Source: Strigamia acuminata (Eukaryota > Arthropoda > Chilopoda > Geophilomorpha > Linotaeniidae). Taken from it: a DNA stretch of 64,000 bases. The position numbers were made by a program, and so were the translations under genes. Each line of letters starts with the position of its first letter. Position 1 is the first letter of the stretch. The notes beneath the pieces were generated by a model that was not told the DNA's origin, searched no databases, and saw nothing but the letters and a program-made list of their open reading frames with translations. Below, piece after piece: positions 1-15,770 of this stretch. The DNA lies in contig OX442314.1 of assembly GCA_949358305.1 (NCBI GenBank), positions 50,042,581 through 50,106,580 on the forward strand. The letters run 5' to 3'.

Positions 1-402
1 GTTTTGTTGGGCACGCGGGAATTCGCTTTCTCGTGCGAATCGTGCGATAGCGCTGGATTATTTATTCCAACGTGGTCTGACCACGTCAAATAAATGTGAT
101 TTCTTGCTTACAGTTGATTTTATCAGCGGGCACCGGTCCTCGATCAATCCGATGAAACGGCCTGAAAGGTGAGGAAAATGGTGCTCTTGCTGAAATGTTG
201 TAACTGTAGTGACGTTTCCGGTCAGTCTCGGTCTTATATACTGACCGGAAGTGACGTCATATGCAAATCATAGTGATTTTGCAGGTCTGCAGAAATACGA
301 GACTAGTCAGTCTAGTCTATTTCTCGTAGTACTCCTGGCGGTAGGATTTGTTAATACGATAAATCCTATCGAATTATCTTCAGGTGATCCGGAATCACCA
401 CA
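1..402 (-). repeat. 3' LTR of element A (partial)
   Basis: Direct repeat of 5237-5632, with small indels near positions 40-90. On the minus strand it starts TGTGGTGATT right after the purine-rich AAGGGAGGGACG tract (414-403). A TATA-like box (TATATAAG on minus) lies at 233-240. The left part is outside the window. Confidence 0.85.
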
Positions 403-744
403 CGTCCCTCCCTTAGAATAAACTATCGGGACTTCAATTAAATTAAACCATCGGGACCAAACCAACATCGGAACATTGGTGAAAACAGGAAGCAATTAAA
501 TCTGAATAAACTTTTTATGATGAATTAAAATGAGAACGAGATATGCCCAATTTTTTAGGTAGGTCAGCATAACCTCGCCCTCAAGGAAGCTCTTTCTTTT
601 TTGAGTGTGGCTCTATTTTACTTATAACCAACATCAGTTACTATTGGTGATCACTATTGTTTTAGAGTTAAAATGGTTTTCTAATGACAATTCGAATTCG
701 ATCTTGGTGGCAAGTCAGGTCTTACAAATCTTCACAGGATAAAT

Positions 745-1240
745 CCCGTTTATCTACGATAATCCTATTTTCGGATGATTCCACGTGGTCAGGAATATAC
801 ACACAACTACCGTATTATAATGAATACTTTACAGCGTTTTCGGTATGAAACAGGACTTTGTTTTATCAACACACAACTGGGCCGTCGCAAGAATAAAACG
901 TTTTCCTTTCGAGGGTTAAGTAAGGACCAACCCGCCGTCAACATCAAAGTAATAACTATGATTTCTTTCTTGGTAATCCCATCAGATTTTTCGATGACAA
1001 TTTGGGCTCCTCAGTTCTAAACAGCATAATCGGTTATACACACAAGTTCTGTTTTCGATTGTGGCGACGTCGTCAAGTGTCCGTACACAACTACAATATG
1101 GTATTGCTAAAATATTGCGTTTTCGACGTACACAAGATTTGATTTTCCCAATGCACAACTGGATAAGTATGCCCATAATTCGGTTTATACCCTCACAAAC
1201 TGAGTACAGCTCAATCTAATCATCAACAAGAATCGCTGAT
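745..1240 (-). repeat. Two diverged copies of an LTR segment inside element A
   Basis: Two blocks, about 745-1010 and 1020-1240, resemble each other and resemble 4770-5000 inside the 5' LTR. Shared landmarks in the same order are a cacacaactac/tgc block, a gcgttttcg block, an acacaactgg block and a ggtttat block. They are clearly older and more diverged than the two LTRs. They lie between gag and the 3' LTR, so the 3' untranslated part of the element seems to have been built from repeated LTR-like modules. No coding frame is preserved across them. Confidence 0.65.
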
Positions 1241-1488
1241 CGAACTCGTTGTCAATCGAAATCAGTTTTTTGGTCGAAACATGTGAAGCACTTGTTTTTT
1301 GCAGATAGACGGATGAGTCGTCACCAATGTTACAAATAATAGGGTGTGGTCACGATGGAGTTAGCATTATTTGAATCTGGCCAAACCAGACACAAAAATG
1401 TTGAGTTTTGTTAACTTTTCAGTCGAGTGTTTGGTTTTTTTGGATTGTTGTAAAAGAGTGTTTTTTGGTTGTCTACAACATTCAGTCT

Positions 1489-3834
1489 CTATTTTCTAGT
1501 TTTGCCAGTTCCTAACGCTTCGATGTAACCATTGAGATAATGTGTTGACTGGAGTAGCTTGGTAGAGTCCATGCTTCTTTCGAAAATTCTTTGCCTTCGG
1601 GTTAGACACTGAGCTCGTTCTTCTTTTGTTAACGACTCATTATATCGGTCGTTAGCTTCTTCGTGTTTTCTTTCGATGTAACGGTAGACTGCACTGAAGC
1701 TATTTTCTCTTGGGGCGTTCATATCTCTTAATATCTTCTTTGAGTTAGCGTTTAAACCCTGATTGAAGATTACTTTTTGCGCATGCTGATTAAGTGGTAC
1801 GTCCATTTCACCAAATAGATCATTTGCACGTTGTAGATATTCGCGTAACGTTTCACCGGGTGCCTGTCGCATCGAACTTACTCGCGCTTGAATGTCGTTG
1901 TTGGTTTCGCCGTACTGATTGTGAAATTTGATCACAAAATCTTCCCAGTTTCGTGGTTTGGCGCTACTATACCATTTTCTGGCTTGATTTATCAACATTT
2001 CCGGTACTCCTCGCGTAACCATTTCGTCTGGTTCGGCTCCTAATCGAGTAATTGTAAGGGCGACCTCATCTAGGAACTGGTTTCCTGCGTTCCAAGAACC
2101 ATCGAATTTAATCAATCTCAATGTTGTCCATTTTATATTGTTGTCCTTGCGAGTGTACAGCCATCGGTCCGAGGAGTAGCGTCTCAGTAGTCCTTCATTT
2201 CGACCGTCTTCCTCGATCTCTTGACTCTGGCTATGTTGAAGTTTCTCTTCCATGGCTTGTAGGAGTTTTTCTTCCATGGCTTGTAGTCGACTGCTTAGCG
2301 AGTCAATCTCACTGGGCTTTGTTGACGAACGAATGTTATGATCCGTAGGATTCGGAAGATTCGGGTTGCTCGTGTTTAGTTGGGGTGGATTGAATTGACT
2401 TGCGGGGCCGTTTCGTTGTGGGTTTGGAACCAGGTTCGGTTGACTCGACGAAGTTTGATTTTGTAAAGTTGTATTTGGTCGATATTGATTCCATACGGTT
2501 GGATCGCGCCGACTCGAACGATTTACGAAATTCTGGTTAATTGATGTCGTCGACAAATTCAACGGTACATTATTGGTTTGCGACAATGGAAGCGTACCTC
2601 CCAGTTGTGTTCCCGGAAGGATAATGTCGTCCAAGCGTGTCCTGGTGGGTACTCCGCCAATTTTTTGTCCCAGCTTGGAAATTAGTCTATTTTGGTCTTG
2701 CATGTATGCTTCGTAGACCATCCGCTGAAATTCTTCAGATTCTTCCAATATGGTTGCGGTTTGCGAGTTTTTCTCACTTAGGTTATGCGAATGGTGAAAA
2801 TTCGGGTTTATAGGGTTGGGTTGATGTTGGTTCTGCAAAGTCGAATTGAGTTGACTTGCATGACCCGAGAAACTCTGGTTAATTGGTGGGTCCGACGAAT
2901 GTACTGGTCTGACCTGATTTTCTCTGGTTAATTCTAGCTCCCTTGCGACTTGCTTTGCCTGATATTCTCGGGCCAATTCACGTTTCATTGCTTCTTGTTT
3001 TGCCTGATTTTCTCGGGCTAATTCAAGCGCCATTGCGGCTTGTTTTGCCTGATTTTCTTGGGCTAATTCACGCGCCATTGCGGCTTTCCTTTCTGCGACG
3101 TCGTCTCGCTGTGCCTGATCCGCTCTAGCTTGTTCGCTTAATATTGCAGCTTGTTTTGCCTGATGTTCTCGGGCTAATACATGTTCCATGCTATTATAGA
3201 GGGTCATTAGTTTTCTTATGGAAATTAATTCTGGCGAATTTGGCGGTGAAATCGACGGTGTTGGTGAACGGTGAAACGCTAGTTGTTTCCGGGGTGACGT
3301 CTTTTCGCGCTGCCTATCAGCCTGATTGACTCGGGCTTTCAGGTACGCGAAACGATTTATAAATTTGTTTATACTTTCGTCTTCATCGTCTAGATCGCTG
3401 GCCTTTTTCTCGACTTCTCCGATTGTTTGTGGGTCGCTTGGTGGATTTTCGAATGATTTGAAGAAGGTATTCCCTCCCTGTAAGGTTTCTGGCTTGTCGA
3501 ATTCTCCGCCCGAGAATTGGAGTTTTCTCGCGACTGGGTTGACTTCTTTTGGTGGATCAATTGGAATTTCGGTCGAGTTAGTCTCGACTTCTTTTTCCTT
3601 TTTCGAGGTTCCACCGGTTCCTTTTCGTGGAGGATCTATTTCTAGATTTTCTTTGGTGAAGTCCAAAGTTTCGGACACGTTATCAGCTGTTGCGTTTAGG
3701 TTTGAAGTGGTAGCTTCCCTTTCGGCTGCTCTCCGTCTCCTAGCACTAGCAGTTTGCGGTGGACGCATGTCTTTTCTAGCTTTTTTAATTTTCAGGAGTT
3801 TGTTCACTAAACTTCCTGCTTCCTCCCTCTCCAA
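1489..3834 (-). CDS. gag: Gag polyprotein of element A
   Basis: A 781-residue ORF. The first half is low-complexity and charged. Around residues 215-310 there is a run of degenerate repeats rich in REHQAKQAA/RENQAKQ, predicted to be a coiled coil. A Gln/Asn/Pro-rich linker follows. Residues about 575-700 match the retrotransposon gag domain (LIKFDGSWNAG, then a W/Y-rich segment RKWYSSAKPRNWEDFVIKF and QAPGETLREYL). This domain builds the capsid shell of LTR elements. The C-terminus ends about 60 residues after the gag domain with no CCHC zinc knuckle, so RNA packaging would have to use another surface. No pol frame follows. The ATG at 3834 is the first in a long open frame and fits the leader position. 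Confidence 0.85.
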   Translation of the reverse strand: MEREEAGSLVNKLLKIKKARKDMRPPQTASARRRRAAEREATTSNLNATADNVSETLDFTKENLEIDPPRKGTGGTSKKEKEVETNSTEIPIDPPKEVNPVARKLQFSGGEFDKPETLQGGNTFFKSFENPPSDPQTIGEVEKKASDLDDEDESINKFINRFAYLKARVNQADRQREKTSPRKQLAFHRSPTPSISPPNSPELISIRKLMTLYNSMEHVLAREHQAKQAAILSEQARADQAQRDDVAERKAAMARELAQENQAKQAAMALELARENQAKQEAMKRELAREYQAKQVARELELTRENQVRPVHSSDPPINQSFSGHASQLNSTLQNQHQPNPINPNFHHSHNLSEKNSQTATILEESEEFQRMVYEAYMQDQNRLISKLGQKIGGVPTRTRLDDIILPGTQLGGTLPLSQTNNVPLNLSTTSINQNFVNRSSRRDPTVWNQYRPNTTLQNQTSSSQPNLVPNPQRNGPASQFNPPQLNTSNPNLPNPTDHNIRSSTKPSEIDSLSSRLQAMEEKLLQAMEEKLQHSQSQEIEEDGRNEGLLRRYSSDRWLYTRKDNNIKWTTLRLIKFDGSWNAGNQFLDEVALTITRLGAEPDEMVTRGVPEMLINQARKWYSSAKPRNWEDFVIKFHNQYGETNNDIQARVSSMRQAPGETLREYLQRANDLFGEMDVPLNQHAQKVIFNQGLNANSKKILRDMNAPRENSFSAVYRYIERKHEEANDRYNESLTKEERAQCLTRRQRIFERSMDSTKLLQSTHYLNGYIEALGTGKTRK

Positions 3835-4492
3835 AACTGAATTAGGGATTAGAAAAAACCGTTTTTCGTATAAGGTTTAGGTGGATTGTATCGATTTTCT
3901 CGTCACTGTTACTAAGTTGGCTTGGAATGCACCCTTTAATTAATTTGGGGTATCAAAATCGCAATTCAAACAATTGGATATCAAAATCAAAACTCAATCA
4001 ATTGGATAATCAAAAGTTCCAACTGATTAATCTGTTATTACTCTGATTTCAATTAATTTTAACTTTTTCCTTGTTCGATTCTGGAGTTGACCAAAAAAAA
4101 GGATTTTGTTATGTTTTGTTAAATCGTTTAACTTTAATTTTTCTTTCAATTCTGGAGTTGGCCAAAATTGATTCTGGCAAATTGTTTTTCACAATTTTGG
4201 AGTCGGTCAAAAATGATTTTGATATTTTTTGAAGTTTGATCGACTCAATTGGTTTTGATAACTTTATGGTTCGAGTTGACTCAAACAATTCGGATATTTT
4301 TGTGGTTCGAGTAGACTCAAACAATTCGGATATTTTGTGGTTCGAGCAGACTCAAACAATTCGGATATTTTGGTATTTCTCAGTATTAGGATAGTTTGCT
4401 AAATTCAAACTGTTTCGGTAAATTGTTTTTCACAATTTAAATTTCTTTTGCTAATTTATTCCCGGTATTTCTCTAAATTAGGATAGTTGACG
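3835..4492 (-). other. Untranslated leader of element A
   Basis: Sequence between the primer site and the gag start, with no ORF of note. At 4262-4372 it holds about three tandem copies of a 35-36 bp unit containing tggttcgag and actcaaacaattcgg. Other AT-rich blocks are loosely related (4130-4230, 4400-4440). No promoter is claimed here because transcription should start in the LTR. Confidence 0.6.
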
Positions 4493-4510
4493 ATCCCGGA
4501 CAGACCCCCA
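4493..4510 (-). promoter_or_regulatory. Primer-binding site, tRNA-Pro-like
   Basis: On the minus strand TGGGGGTCTGTCCGGGAT begins two bases (CG) after the end of the 5' LTR. It differs by a few bases from the complement of a typical animal tRNA-Pro 3' end and pairs with CCA at the correct spot, so it fits as the reverse-transcription primer site. Confidence 0.6.
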
Positions 4511-4512
4511 CG

Positions 4513-5632
4513 TGTCGTGATCCGACTTAGGCAAAGTTAGGAGAGAGAAAATACCTTACTTGGGAATAAATCATGGAAACACTTGTTTGCAATTTAATCA
4601 AATGTTTTATTTAAATCTAATGTTTTACAAATAATTCTAATATTAATACTAATTATATTGTTGATTCTTGTAACAATCGAGTAGGCTCAAATTCTGGTCT
4701 GTTATTTTATGTCTAGGGTTAAATTTACTTTAGTTAATTCCGAATGATAATTCTATTAATATTCTTGGCAATAATGTGCTCAGTATAATCGATTATACAG
4801 GTTAGTCCCGTTTTCGATCTCGGCCACGTGGTCCAATGTCCGCACACAACTGCAATATGGTATGTTCCAATATTGCGTTTTCGGCGAACACGAGATTCTG
4901 CTTTCTTAATACACAACTGGGTCGTTACGAGTATAAATCGGTTTATCCTTTCGCGAATCGAGTAAGGCTCAATTTGGCGAGGGACAATCAATCGAGTCGA
5001 ATCTTGAATGTGGTCGAACACGAATCTGCTGGAACACGTGGTCGTACGTGCAAGTCCTAAACGAAATTGGCTTCATTTTGTGCGCGTGGTGCGCGGAATT
5101 CTTTGGCCGATACGTTCGGCTGATCAAACTGGACGGAATCGTTTCGTGCACGTGACGTACGTACGTTTCTTCGGCGATCGATCGGCGATTCGTATCGATC
5201 GTGGATTAGTCCCGAAATTGTGTTCGGTCAACACGTGTTTTGTTGGGCACGCGGGAATTCGCTTTCTCGTGCGAATCAAACGATAGCGCTGGATTATTTA
5301 TTCCGACGTGGTCCGTCAAATAAATGTGATTTGTTGCTTACAGTTGATTTTATCAGCGGGCACCGGTCCTCGATCAATCCGATGAAACGGCCTGAAAGGT
5401 GAGGAAAATGGTGCTCTTGCTGAAATGTTGTAACTGTAGTGACGTTTCCGGTCAGTCTCGGTCTTATATACTGACCGGAAGTGACGTCATATGCAAATCA
5501 TAGTGATTTTGCAGGTCTGCAGAAATACGAGACTAGTCAGTCTAGTCTATTTCTCGTAGTACTCCTGGCGGTAGGATTTGTTAATACGATAAATCCTATC
5601 GAATTATCTTCAGGTGATCCGGAATCACCACA
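4513..5632 (-). repeat. 5' LTR of element A
   Basis: About 1.12 kb, starting TGTGGTGATT at 5632 and ending CACGACA at 4513 (minus strand). The right end is set by the divergence of the two copies after 402/5632. The left end is set by the primer site. It holds a TATA-like box at 5463-5470 and AATAAA signals at about 5297-5302 and 4606-4611. A CRE-like gacgtcat and an octamer atgcaaat lie at about 5484-5498. Confidence 0.75.
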
Positions 5633-5639
5633 AGCTGTG

Positions 5640-7014
5640 GAGTAACAGCACAAAAAACGTATAATTTTGTGTGAAGAAATTGAAGAATTGCACTGAAAAT
5701 TAGCAATTGACCAGAGCTCGCTTTTGGTTCAATAAACAACATTTAAAATATTGCAAACCTTTCGGAAAATATTTTTAAATTACTGTGCAAATAAATGTTA
5801 ACCCTTTGGACTTCAAAATTGTCACTACAAATTTCAATTAGAACCAAATTTACTAAACCTGGAAATTTCTCTCGTTTTTAACGAAAATAGAGCGTCGAGA
5901 AAATAAGAACACCCGTCATAAATAAAACTGCAATTGAAACAAATTAATGAGGAAAATAAACCTTCGGGAATGCAACCAAATCCGACACGCCGGCGTCACC
6001 AAAACACAGCTCCGAGAAAACTAGAGCTGCGGTAATACAAATACTTGAGCTTAAATTACAGAAAAGTAAAAAATTCATGCAAATTCGTGAGAAAAAACCA
6101 TCGGAATACAACCAAATGCCGGCGTGCCTCTAACGTGAAAGTTCCATCGTGACGGTTGTAAATTTCGCATTAAAATACTACGGGGTTTTCATTCGGTAAA
6201 ACACGGACAACGAGTAATGATAGAAGCAATCTTCAACTTTGGATTTAGATTTTAGAAATTTCGATTTTCCACCCATATTATTGTCATTGTTGCAAAAATG
6301 AATCTTCGAATTAATTTCAGAATTTTTTGACAATCTAATCCATCGAGAATACGAGCAAATACAACCCGCCGGTCTGACTACAATTGCAAGACAGACTAAC
6401 TTATTTCCCAAGACTAGCGATAGGGTCCAGCACTTTAGACAGCGCCAAACTCAAATTTTATACTGGTTTGTTTTAGGATTGCAAAGAAAACAAACTCAGG
6501 AAAAATTTGAAATGTTGTGGAAATTAACTCACAATTTTATTTTTTAAGAATTTCACTTTTTTTTGCGTTTTAAATGCCATTTAATAAAAAAAATTACAAA
6601 GAGGCACAATAGTAAATCTGAATTAAAACTAAAAGTTCAATTTAGATTTTCTTCTTATTACACGTTCTCTAATTTGTAATTCCTCATTTCTCATAAAACC
6701 AACAAGTGTGCACAATATTTCAACAATAGGTCCTTTTTAGAGCCACACGATTTAAAGGAAGAAGCGATCTTTTATTACTGTTATTTGAATGAATATAAAA
6801 TACGTAAATGAAAATTGTAGTTATAAAATGTAAATATGAAAATGATAAAATGAACAGCAAAATCGATAAAAATTTCAGACAAAGGCCCCTAGAGATCAAA
6901 CTGCAGAAAAGTTTAAAAAATAATGAACAGGAGAAAGCGGACATTCTAACTGATTTGATTTTTTATTTAAGATTTTGTCTATTGTGATGTAAATCGCTGA
7001 TAAGTTAAAACAGG
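5640..7014. other. No gene; repeated H4-flank sequence
   Basis: Short frames here (for example the minus-strand frame near 6178-6411) are not kept in the mirrored copy at 21200-21830, where indels shift the frame, so this is treated as non-coding. The 6420-6710 part is a copy of the H4 5' flank at 9520-9800. Confidence 0.6.
6719..6830 (+). pseudogene. Histone H4 relic: 3' stem-loop without a coding region
   Basis: GGTCCTTTTTAGAGCC followed by the same purine-rich sequence as the real H4 genes lies directly after a copy of the H4 5' flank. The whole coding region between the two flanks is missing. The stem has one change (GGTCCT for GGCCCT) that weakens pairing. Best read as a third H4 copy that lost its coding part by deletion. 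Confidence 0.65.
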
Positions 7015-8294
7015 TCAAGCTAGATAAGTGACTGCATCAAACTGCAAATCCAAATTTTTTCGTTTAACGTGACGGTTAATTTCAAGACAATCTGACAAGC
7101 CAATACTATTACACTTCCCGACTTCCAACAATTTTACGACGGAAGCACCAGTAAGCAAGGGACAATTGTAAAATTTTAAAGATCGTAGCGCATTCAACTT
7201 TGCAAGTTCTAAAATTAAATCGTCAGAAAGGCTTGTACAAATACTAAACTTCAATGTTTCTAAACTTTTACATTGTACCAATAACGTTGTCATTTGTTTT
7301 TCAGTAACGACTGGATTTTCACTGGTTAAAATCAGATGACGAAGGTTTTGCAATGGTTTTGCAATGGTTTTGCCGTCATTGAAAAATGTACAATCTTTTA
7401 ACGATAACGTTTCTAACATTGGACAAGCACGATTAATATGACTAATATTCACATTCACATTCACCAGTCTAACTTCCTCTAGATAGAGAGCTTTCAATCG
7501 TTGTGGCCATATTGCAATATTAGAATCTAAAAGTTCGACATTTTTCAACGTCAAGTTTCTGACATTTGGAAAATTTGTCGTCAGGACAGGGAAATGTTCG
7601 ATACTCCTCACGGTAACACTTTTGCTGGGATAAGTGATTCCAGACGACAGTTTGGCTAACTCAATACATATTTCGTGCCAATGATCGTGTTGAAAGTCTT
7701 CTAAAACTGGCAGTTGGTATAGAACGAACAAACATCTCTCGGCCGTGGTAGTCGTTGATTTAATATTCAAAGAATTGAGCTTGATGCAACAGCATAATGA
7801 CCGTAGTCCAATGTCAGTAAGCTTCGGGGAATGGGGAACGTCGAGCCGTTTAATCAGTGGACAATTCTTTCCGATCGCAAGAGCAATTTCATCCGTGCAC
7901 CATAGTTTTAAATGTTGTAGTTTCGGTAAATTTTGCAGCAGTTTGACAACAGATTCGGTTGAAATCGTGTCAGGCTTAAATGCACAAGGTTGTTACAAGT
8001 TTGGCCAATTTTATCGAATAGTTGAGTCGTGGGAATATCAAACGTTTGCAAAGCGTGTAGTGACCTGGCGCCGGGATGAATGAATATTTTTGAAGGCAAA
8101 ATTCGTTCGTAACCTCCAATTACTACAGTCCTTTCTGGGCGCAAACTTTGATATATGATATTCAAAAGTATCGGTGGTCGATTTGCCAGTTGATCTTGTA
8201 TCTCTTGATCTACAAATAGAGTATTTTTAAATCGAGTAGTCACCACATTCAAGCACAAACGTTCCAAACTCGACGCTGATTTTCTACGTGGCAT
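7015..8294 (-). pseudogene. Leucine-rich-repeat gene, disrupted left copy
   Basis: Mirror copy of the 429-residue ORF at 19321-20610. The reading frame is split in two. 8294-7908 encodes the N-terminal part, starting MPRRKSASSLERLCLN. 7770-7015 encodes the C-terminal part, with repeats such as LTLKNVELL, LETLSLKDC and LRSLKFYNC. Relative to the other copy, about 19-20 bases are missing near 7950, which shifts the frame after QTCNNLVHLSLTRF. A further stretch near the C-terminus (around 7110) is also gone. This copy keeps the N-terminal start that the right copy has lost. The repeats resemble those of F-box/LRR substrate adaptors, but I see no clear F-box. Confidence 0.7.
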
Positions 8295-8325
8295 GTCGAC
8301 TGTATACGGTCAGATGAGAATGATG

Positions 8326-8950
8326 TGTGAAAATCGGGTGATTTTACGGGTTAAATAAACCATTATTTAAATTGCCATTTGTATTTCTATTTTCCACCTT
8401 GATTTGTTATTCCTTTCTATATTGGTGATTGGGTAATTTTATTTGCCATTTTTTACATTGCTTTGAGGTGTTGTATAATAACATTATTGATTTTGATATT
8501 TGATTTGAATTTAACATTGATTTGCTGATTTTATTGTTTCTCATATTTAGGCTTCAATATTATGTTTTGATTTGAAGATGTAACACTTTTATTATTAATT
8601 ACCATTTGTCATTTGAGTGTATTGACCTGTTCTAGTTTGTACAAGGTTCTTGTCCCCACGTTAATCTTTTAATTGGTGGGGTTTTTCCAAATTTGTGTGC
8701 ACCGTTTCCATTGGTGCTCAGAGCGTGTCATCTGCATTCTTTACTTTTTCCTTTTGTGTAAATAATTGAATAAAGACCAGTGTACTTTTTTACCTCAAAA
8801 CTTGTGGTCGTGCCTTTTCTTTGCTCCGACGCCATCTTAGATTTTCAACACATTTCAACAAAATATCTCAACTTTACCCATCATTTGTAACCAAGGACTG
8901 TGGAATTTGTTTGATAGATTTGTATTATTTTATTTTATGCAAATTTAACA
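8326..8950. mobile_element. Solo LTR with 5-bp target duplication
   Basis: The sequence starts TGTGAAAATC and ends AATTTAACA. It is flanked on both sides by TGATG (8321-8325 and 8951-8955). The mirrored right arm carries a single TGATG at the same place (about 19262-19275, gcatcattctcatc), which is the empty site. An AATAAA signal lies near 8769. The length (625 bp) and TG..CA ends fit an LTR left after recombination. The start TGTGAAAA resembles the BEL LTR at 37499, but relatedness is not shown. Confidence 0.85.
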
Positions 8951-8955
8951 TGATG

Positions 8956-9840
8956 CAAGTCTAGAACAAATTCTTTATACACCGGCCGGTATGCATGTTA
9001 TATAAGGACATGTGAACGTATTGTTTATACGATGTCCAGTATACGTTATTGTGACATTGTTGGCAATTAATTATTTCAAGTTTTTATTATTCTGGTGCAG
9101 TGTATACAGGAATTTCAATTAAATTGACTGATTGGCTGATTTTTGTGAATTTTATCAAAAACAACTTTCCTGGAGGTAATTTTTTTCAAACGATTTTTTT
9201 GACAGGATGAATTAATAAAGACACATTTTGAAATTTGTATTTTTTTTATTTATTTCAAACATGTTGATGATGTTAATAGTTTATGTGTTGTGGCAGGAAT
9301 CGTTCCCGGACATTTTTTTGACTTTTATTTAGCTTGACATGAATGTTTGTGTGTGTGTGTGTGTTTTTCAGATTCCGGTTTATTTGAAATTTGGAAAAAA
9401 ATGAATTAAAAAAATTAATCGTAACATTGGAAATTACGTCACAAATTATCGTCCATACCGCAGAACACATACTTTTCAACGTCATCTCAACACAAGACAG
9501 ACTAATTCCCGAGACTGGCGCTAGGGTGCAGACAGCGCCAAACTCAAATTTTGTACTTGGTTTATTTTAGGATTGCAAAGAAAACAAACTCACTTGTCAC
9601 AGGCAAAATTTGAAATATTGTGGAAATTAACTCACAATTTTATTTTCTAAGAATTTCACTTTTTTTTCTGCCTTTTAAATGCCATTTAATAAATAAAAAA
9701 AATTACAAAGGGGCATAATAGTAAATCTGAATAAAACTAAAGTTCAAAATATATTTTTTCTTCTCATTATACGTTCTCTAATTTTTAATTCCTCATTTCT
9801 TATAAATGACATTATGACAATATTTTATACGAAATTCCCG
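8956..9840. other. Intergenic H4 5' flank, no gene
   Basis: AT-rich sequence mirrored at about 18480-19260. It includes a short gt/ac microsatellite near 9347-9364 (mirrored at 18848-18862). No protein frame is preserved between the copies. Confidence 0.6.
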
Positions 9841-9922
9841 CCATTTGTGCACACAGAGCGTACTACTAGGTCGGCACACTCGCTACCCCTAGCTCCCTAC
9901 GTGGTCGGCGCACCAGTTGGAC

Positions 9923-9930
9923 TATAAATA
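9923..9930 (+). promoter_or_regulatory. TATA box of the left H4 gene
   Basis: TATAAATA lies about 100 bases upstream of the H4 ATG and is conserved in the mirrored copy (18413-18420). Confidence 0.75.
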
Positions 9931-10012
9931 CAGCTTTCTGACAGCGGGAATAATCATTATGGTTTGAGCAAGCAAGCGTGCAGTTGTAACAGCGATTTTC
10001 TCTCCGATTTGA

Positions 10013-10333
<321 letters not shown>

Positions 10334-10367
10334 AACCAATGAGTTATTTCAAGTTATTTCAACGATA

Positions 10368-10383
10368 GGCCCTTTTTAGAGCC
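10368..10383 (+). terminator. Histone 3' stem-loop (left H4)
   Basis: GGCCCTTTTTAGAGCC forms the six-base-pair stem typical of replication-dependent histone mRNAs. It is followed by the purine-rich aaagaaagaag (10391-10401), which fits the U7 snRNA pairing element. Confidence 0.9.
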
Positions 10384-10928
10384 ACACGATTTAAAGAAAG
10401 AAGTGATCTTTTATTACTGTTATTTGAATGAATAAAAAATACGTAAATGAAAATTTTAGTTATTAAATATTAATATGGATTGATAGTTGTGCGTAATCTA
10501 ACGACCGTGTCTCGAAAGGAAATTTTGGGATAATTTGTAATAAAAATTATTAGAAATTTCGATGTGAAATCATAAAAATGGTCATAATAATTTTTTTTTT
10601 TTTTAAATAAAAATAAAATACTAAATTATTTCTATTTCGCACGGTATCTTTCTTCTCTTCAATGACCCGATTCTACACAACATTAAAATTTTCCTGTAAA
10701 TATTTTTTGTGGTTCAAATTTGTTTATTTTTATTGAACTTGACTTGAACGTTGTTTGTGTGTTTAGATTATAGAAGAACATTGTTCCTCTGGGCTACCGT
10801 ATAGCAAAAACGAGTGTCTCCCTCTGTGCGGAACAATTGCAACTAAAAGTTGGCCAAGACCCGTGTGAAATGACGTCATTCGTGTAAACCCCGTAGAGCG
10901 ACAAAACGGAGTGAGGAACGAGCGAAAA

Positions 10929-15133
<4,205 letters not shown>

Positions 15134-15770
15134 AGTTGTGCGTTTAATGAGTTCCAAGAAAGTCAGGAAAAGAGTAGAGATTGTTTTTGTTTGTTTTTTT
15201 GTTTTTATTTTCTTGTTTTTGCCCATTTTTGGATTTTTTTGTTGTATTTGTTATTTTTTTGTTTGATAAATGGATTTTTTTTTAATATTGTTTCAGTGTG
15301 CTGTACATCTTGAAGTTAGGGCGTATAATTAACTGCCAGCTGACAACATGTTTTTTTAAAAAAATGAATTTCGGTCAAGAAACAACATTATTGGTGCACT
15401 TTGTGTTGATAGTCCTAAAATAAAGATACAAATTTAGCTGACGGATATCCGAATCGTACATGTACTTTAATTGTATTGTTAAAAACTCTTCTTTTTGATT
15501 TCTGTTTTTTAATTTAAATGTTTCGAGATATAAAAGTAAAGAAGAAAGTTTGTAAAAATACTGGATTTGTTTTGTAGATTTTTTGTCGAAAAAGCGCTTT
15601 AGGTTCGCGAATAGTCTTACCGAGATGTAGAAATAAGGGAATCTAAGTTTATTGTAAATGCTAGGGGCGAAGGAATGTCACCAGGTATGTGAAATGATGG
15701 ATAATCGCGAGATGTGGATGGTGAAAATTCAGTGCCGCCATTGTCGAACGACGATGTAAGGTCGGAACCT
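15134..15770. other. PP2A-A 3' end and intergenic spacer
   Basis: Contains the likely PP2A-A 3' untranslated region with poly-T-rich stretches and an AATAAA at about 15419-15424. No coding frame is recognised. Confidence 0.6.

Larger units (their letters stand above)
1..5632 (-). mobile_element. LTR retrotransposon, gag-only (element A)
   Basis: An LTR element lies on the minus strand. Positions 1-402 repeat 5237-5632 almost base for base, so they are the two LTRs; the 3' LTR runs off the left edge. Reading the minus strand, the 5' LTR is 4513-5632, a primer-binding site is at 4510-4493, one long gag ORF is at 3834-1489, and a purine-rich tract at 414-403 abuts the 3' LTR, which begins TGTGGTGATT at 402. 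No protease, reverse transcriptase, RNase H or integrase frame is present in the roughly 4.1 kb of internal sequence. The element therefore looks non-autonomous, like the TR-GAG class described in plants, and would need enzymes in trans. It abuts the end of the H4/LRR inverted duplication at 5633, so it probably inserted into the left arm. Confidence 0.85.
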
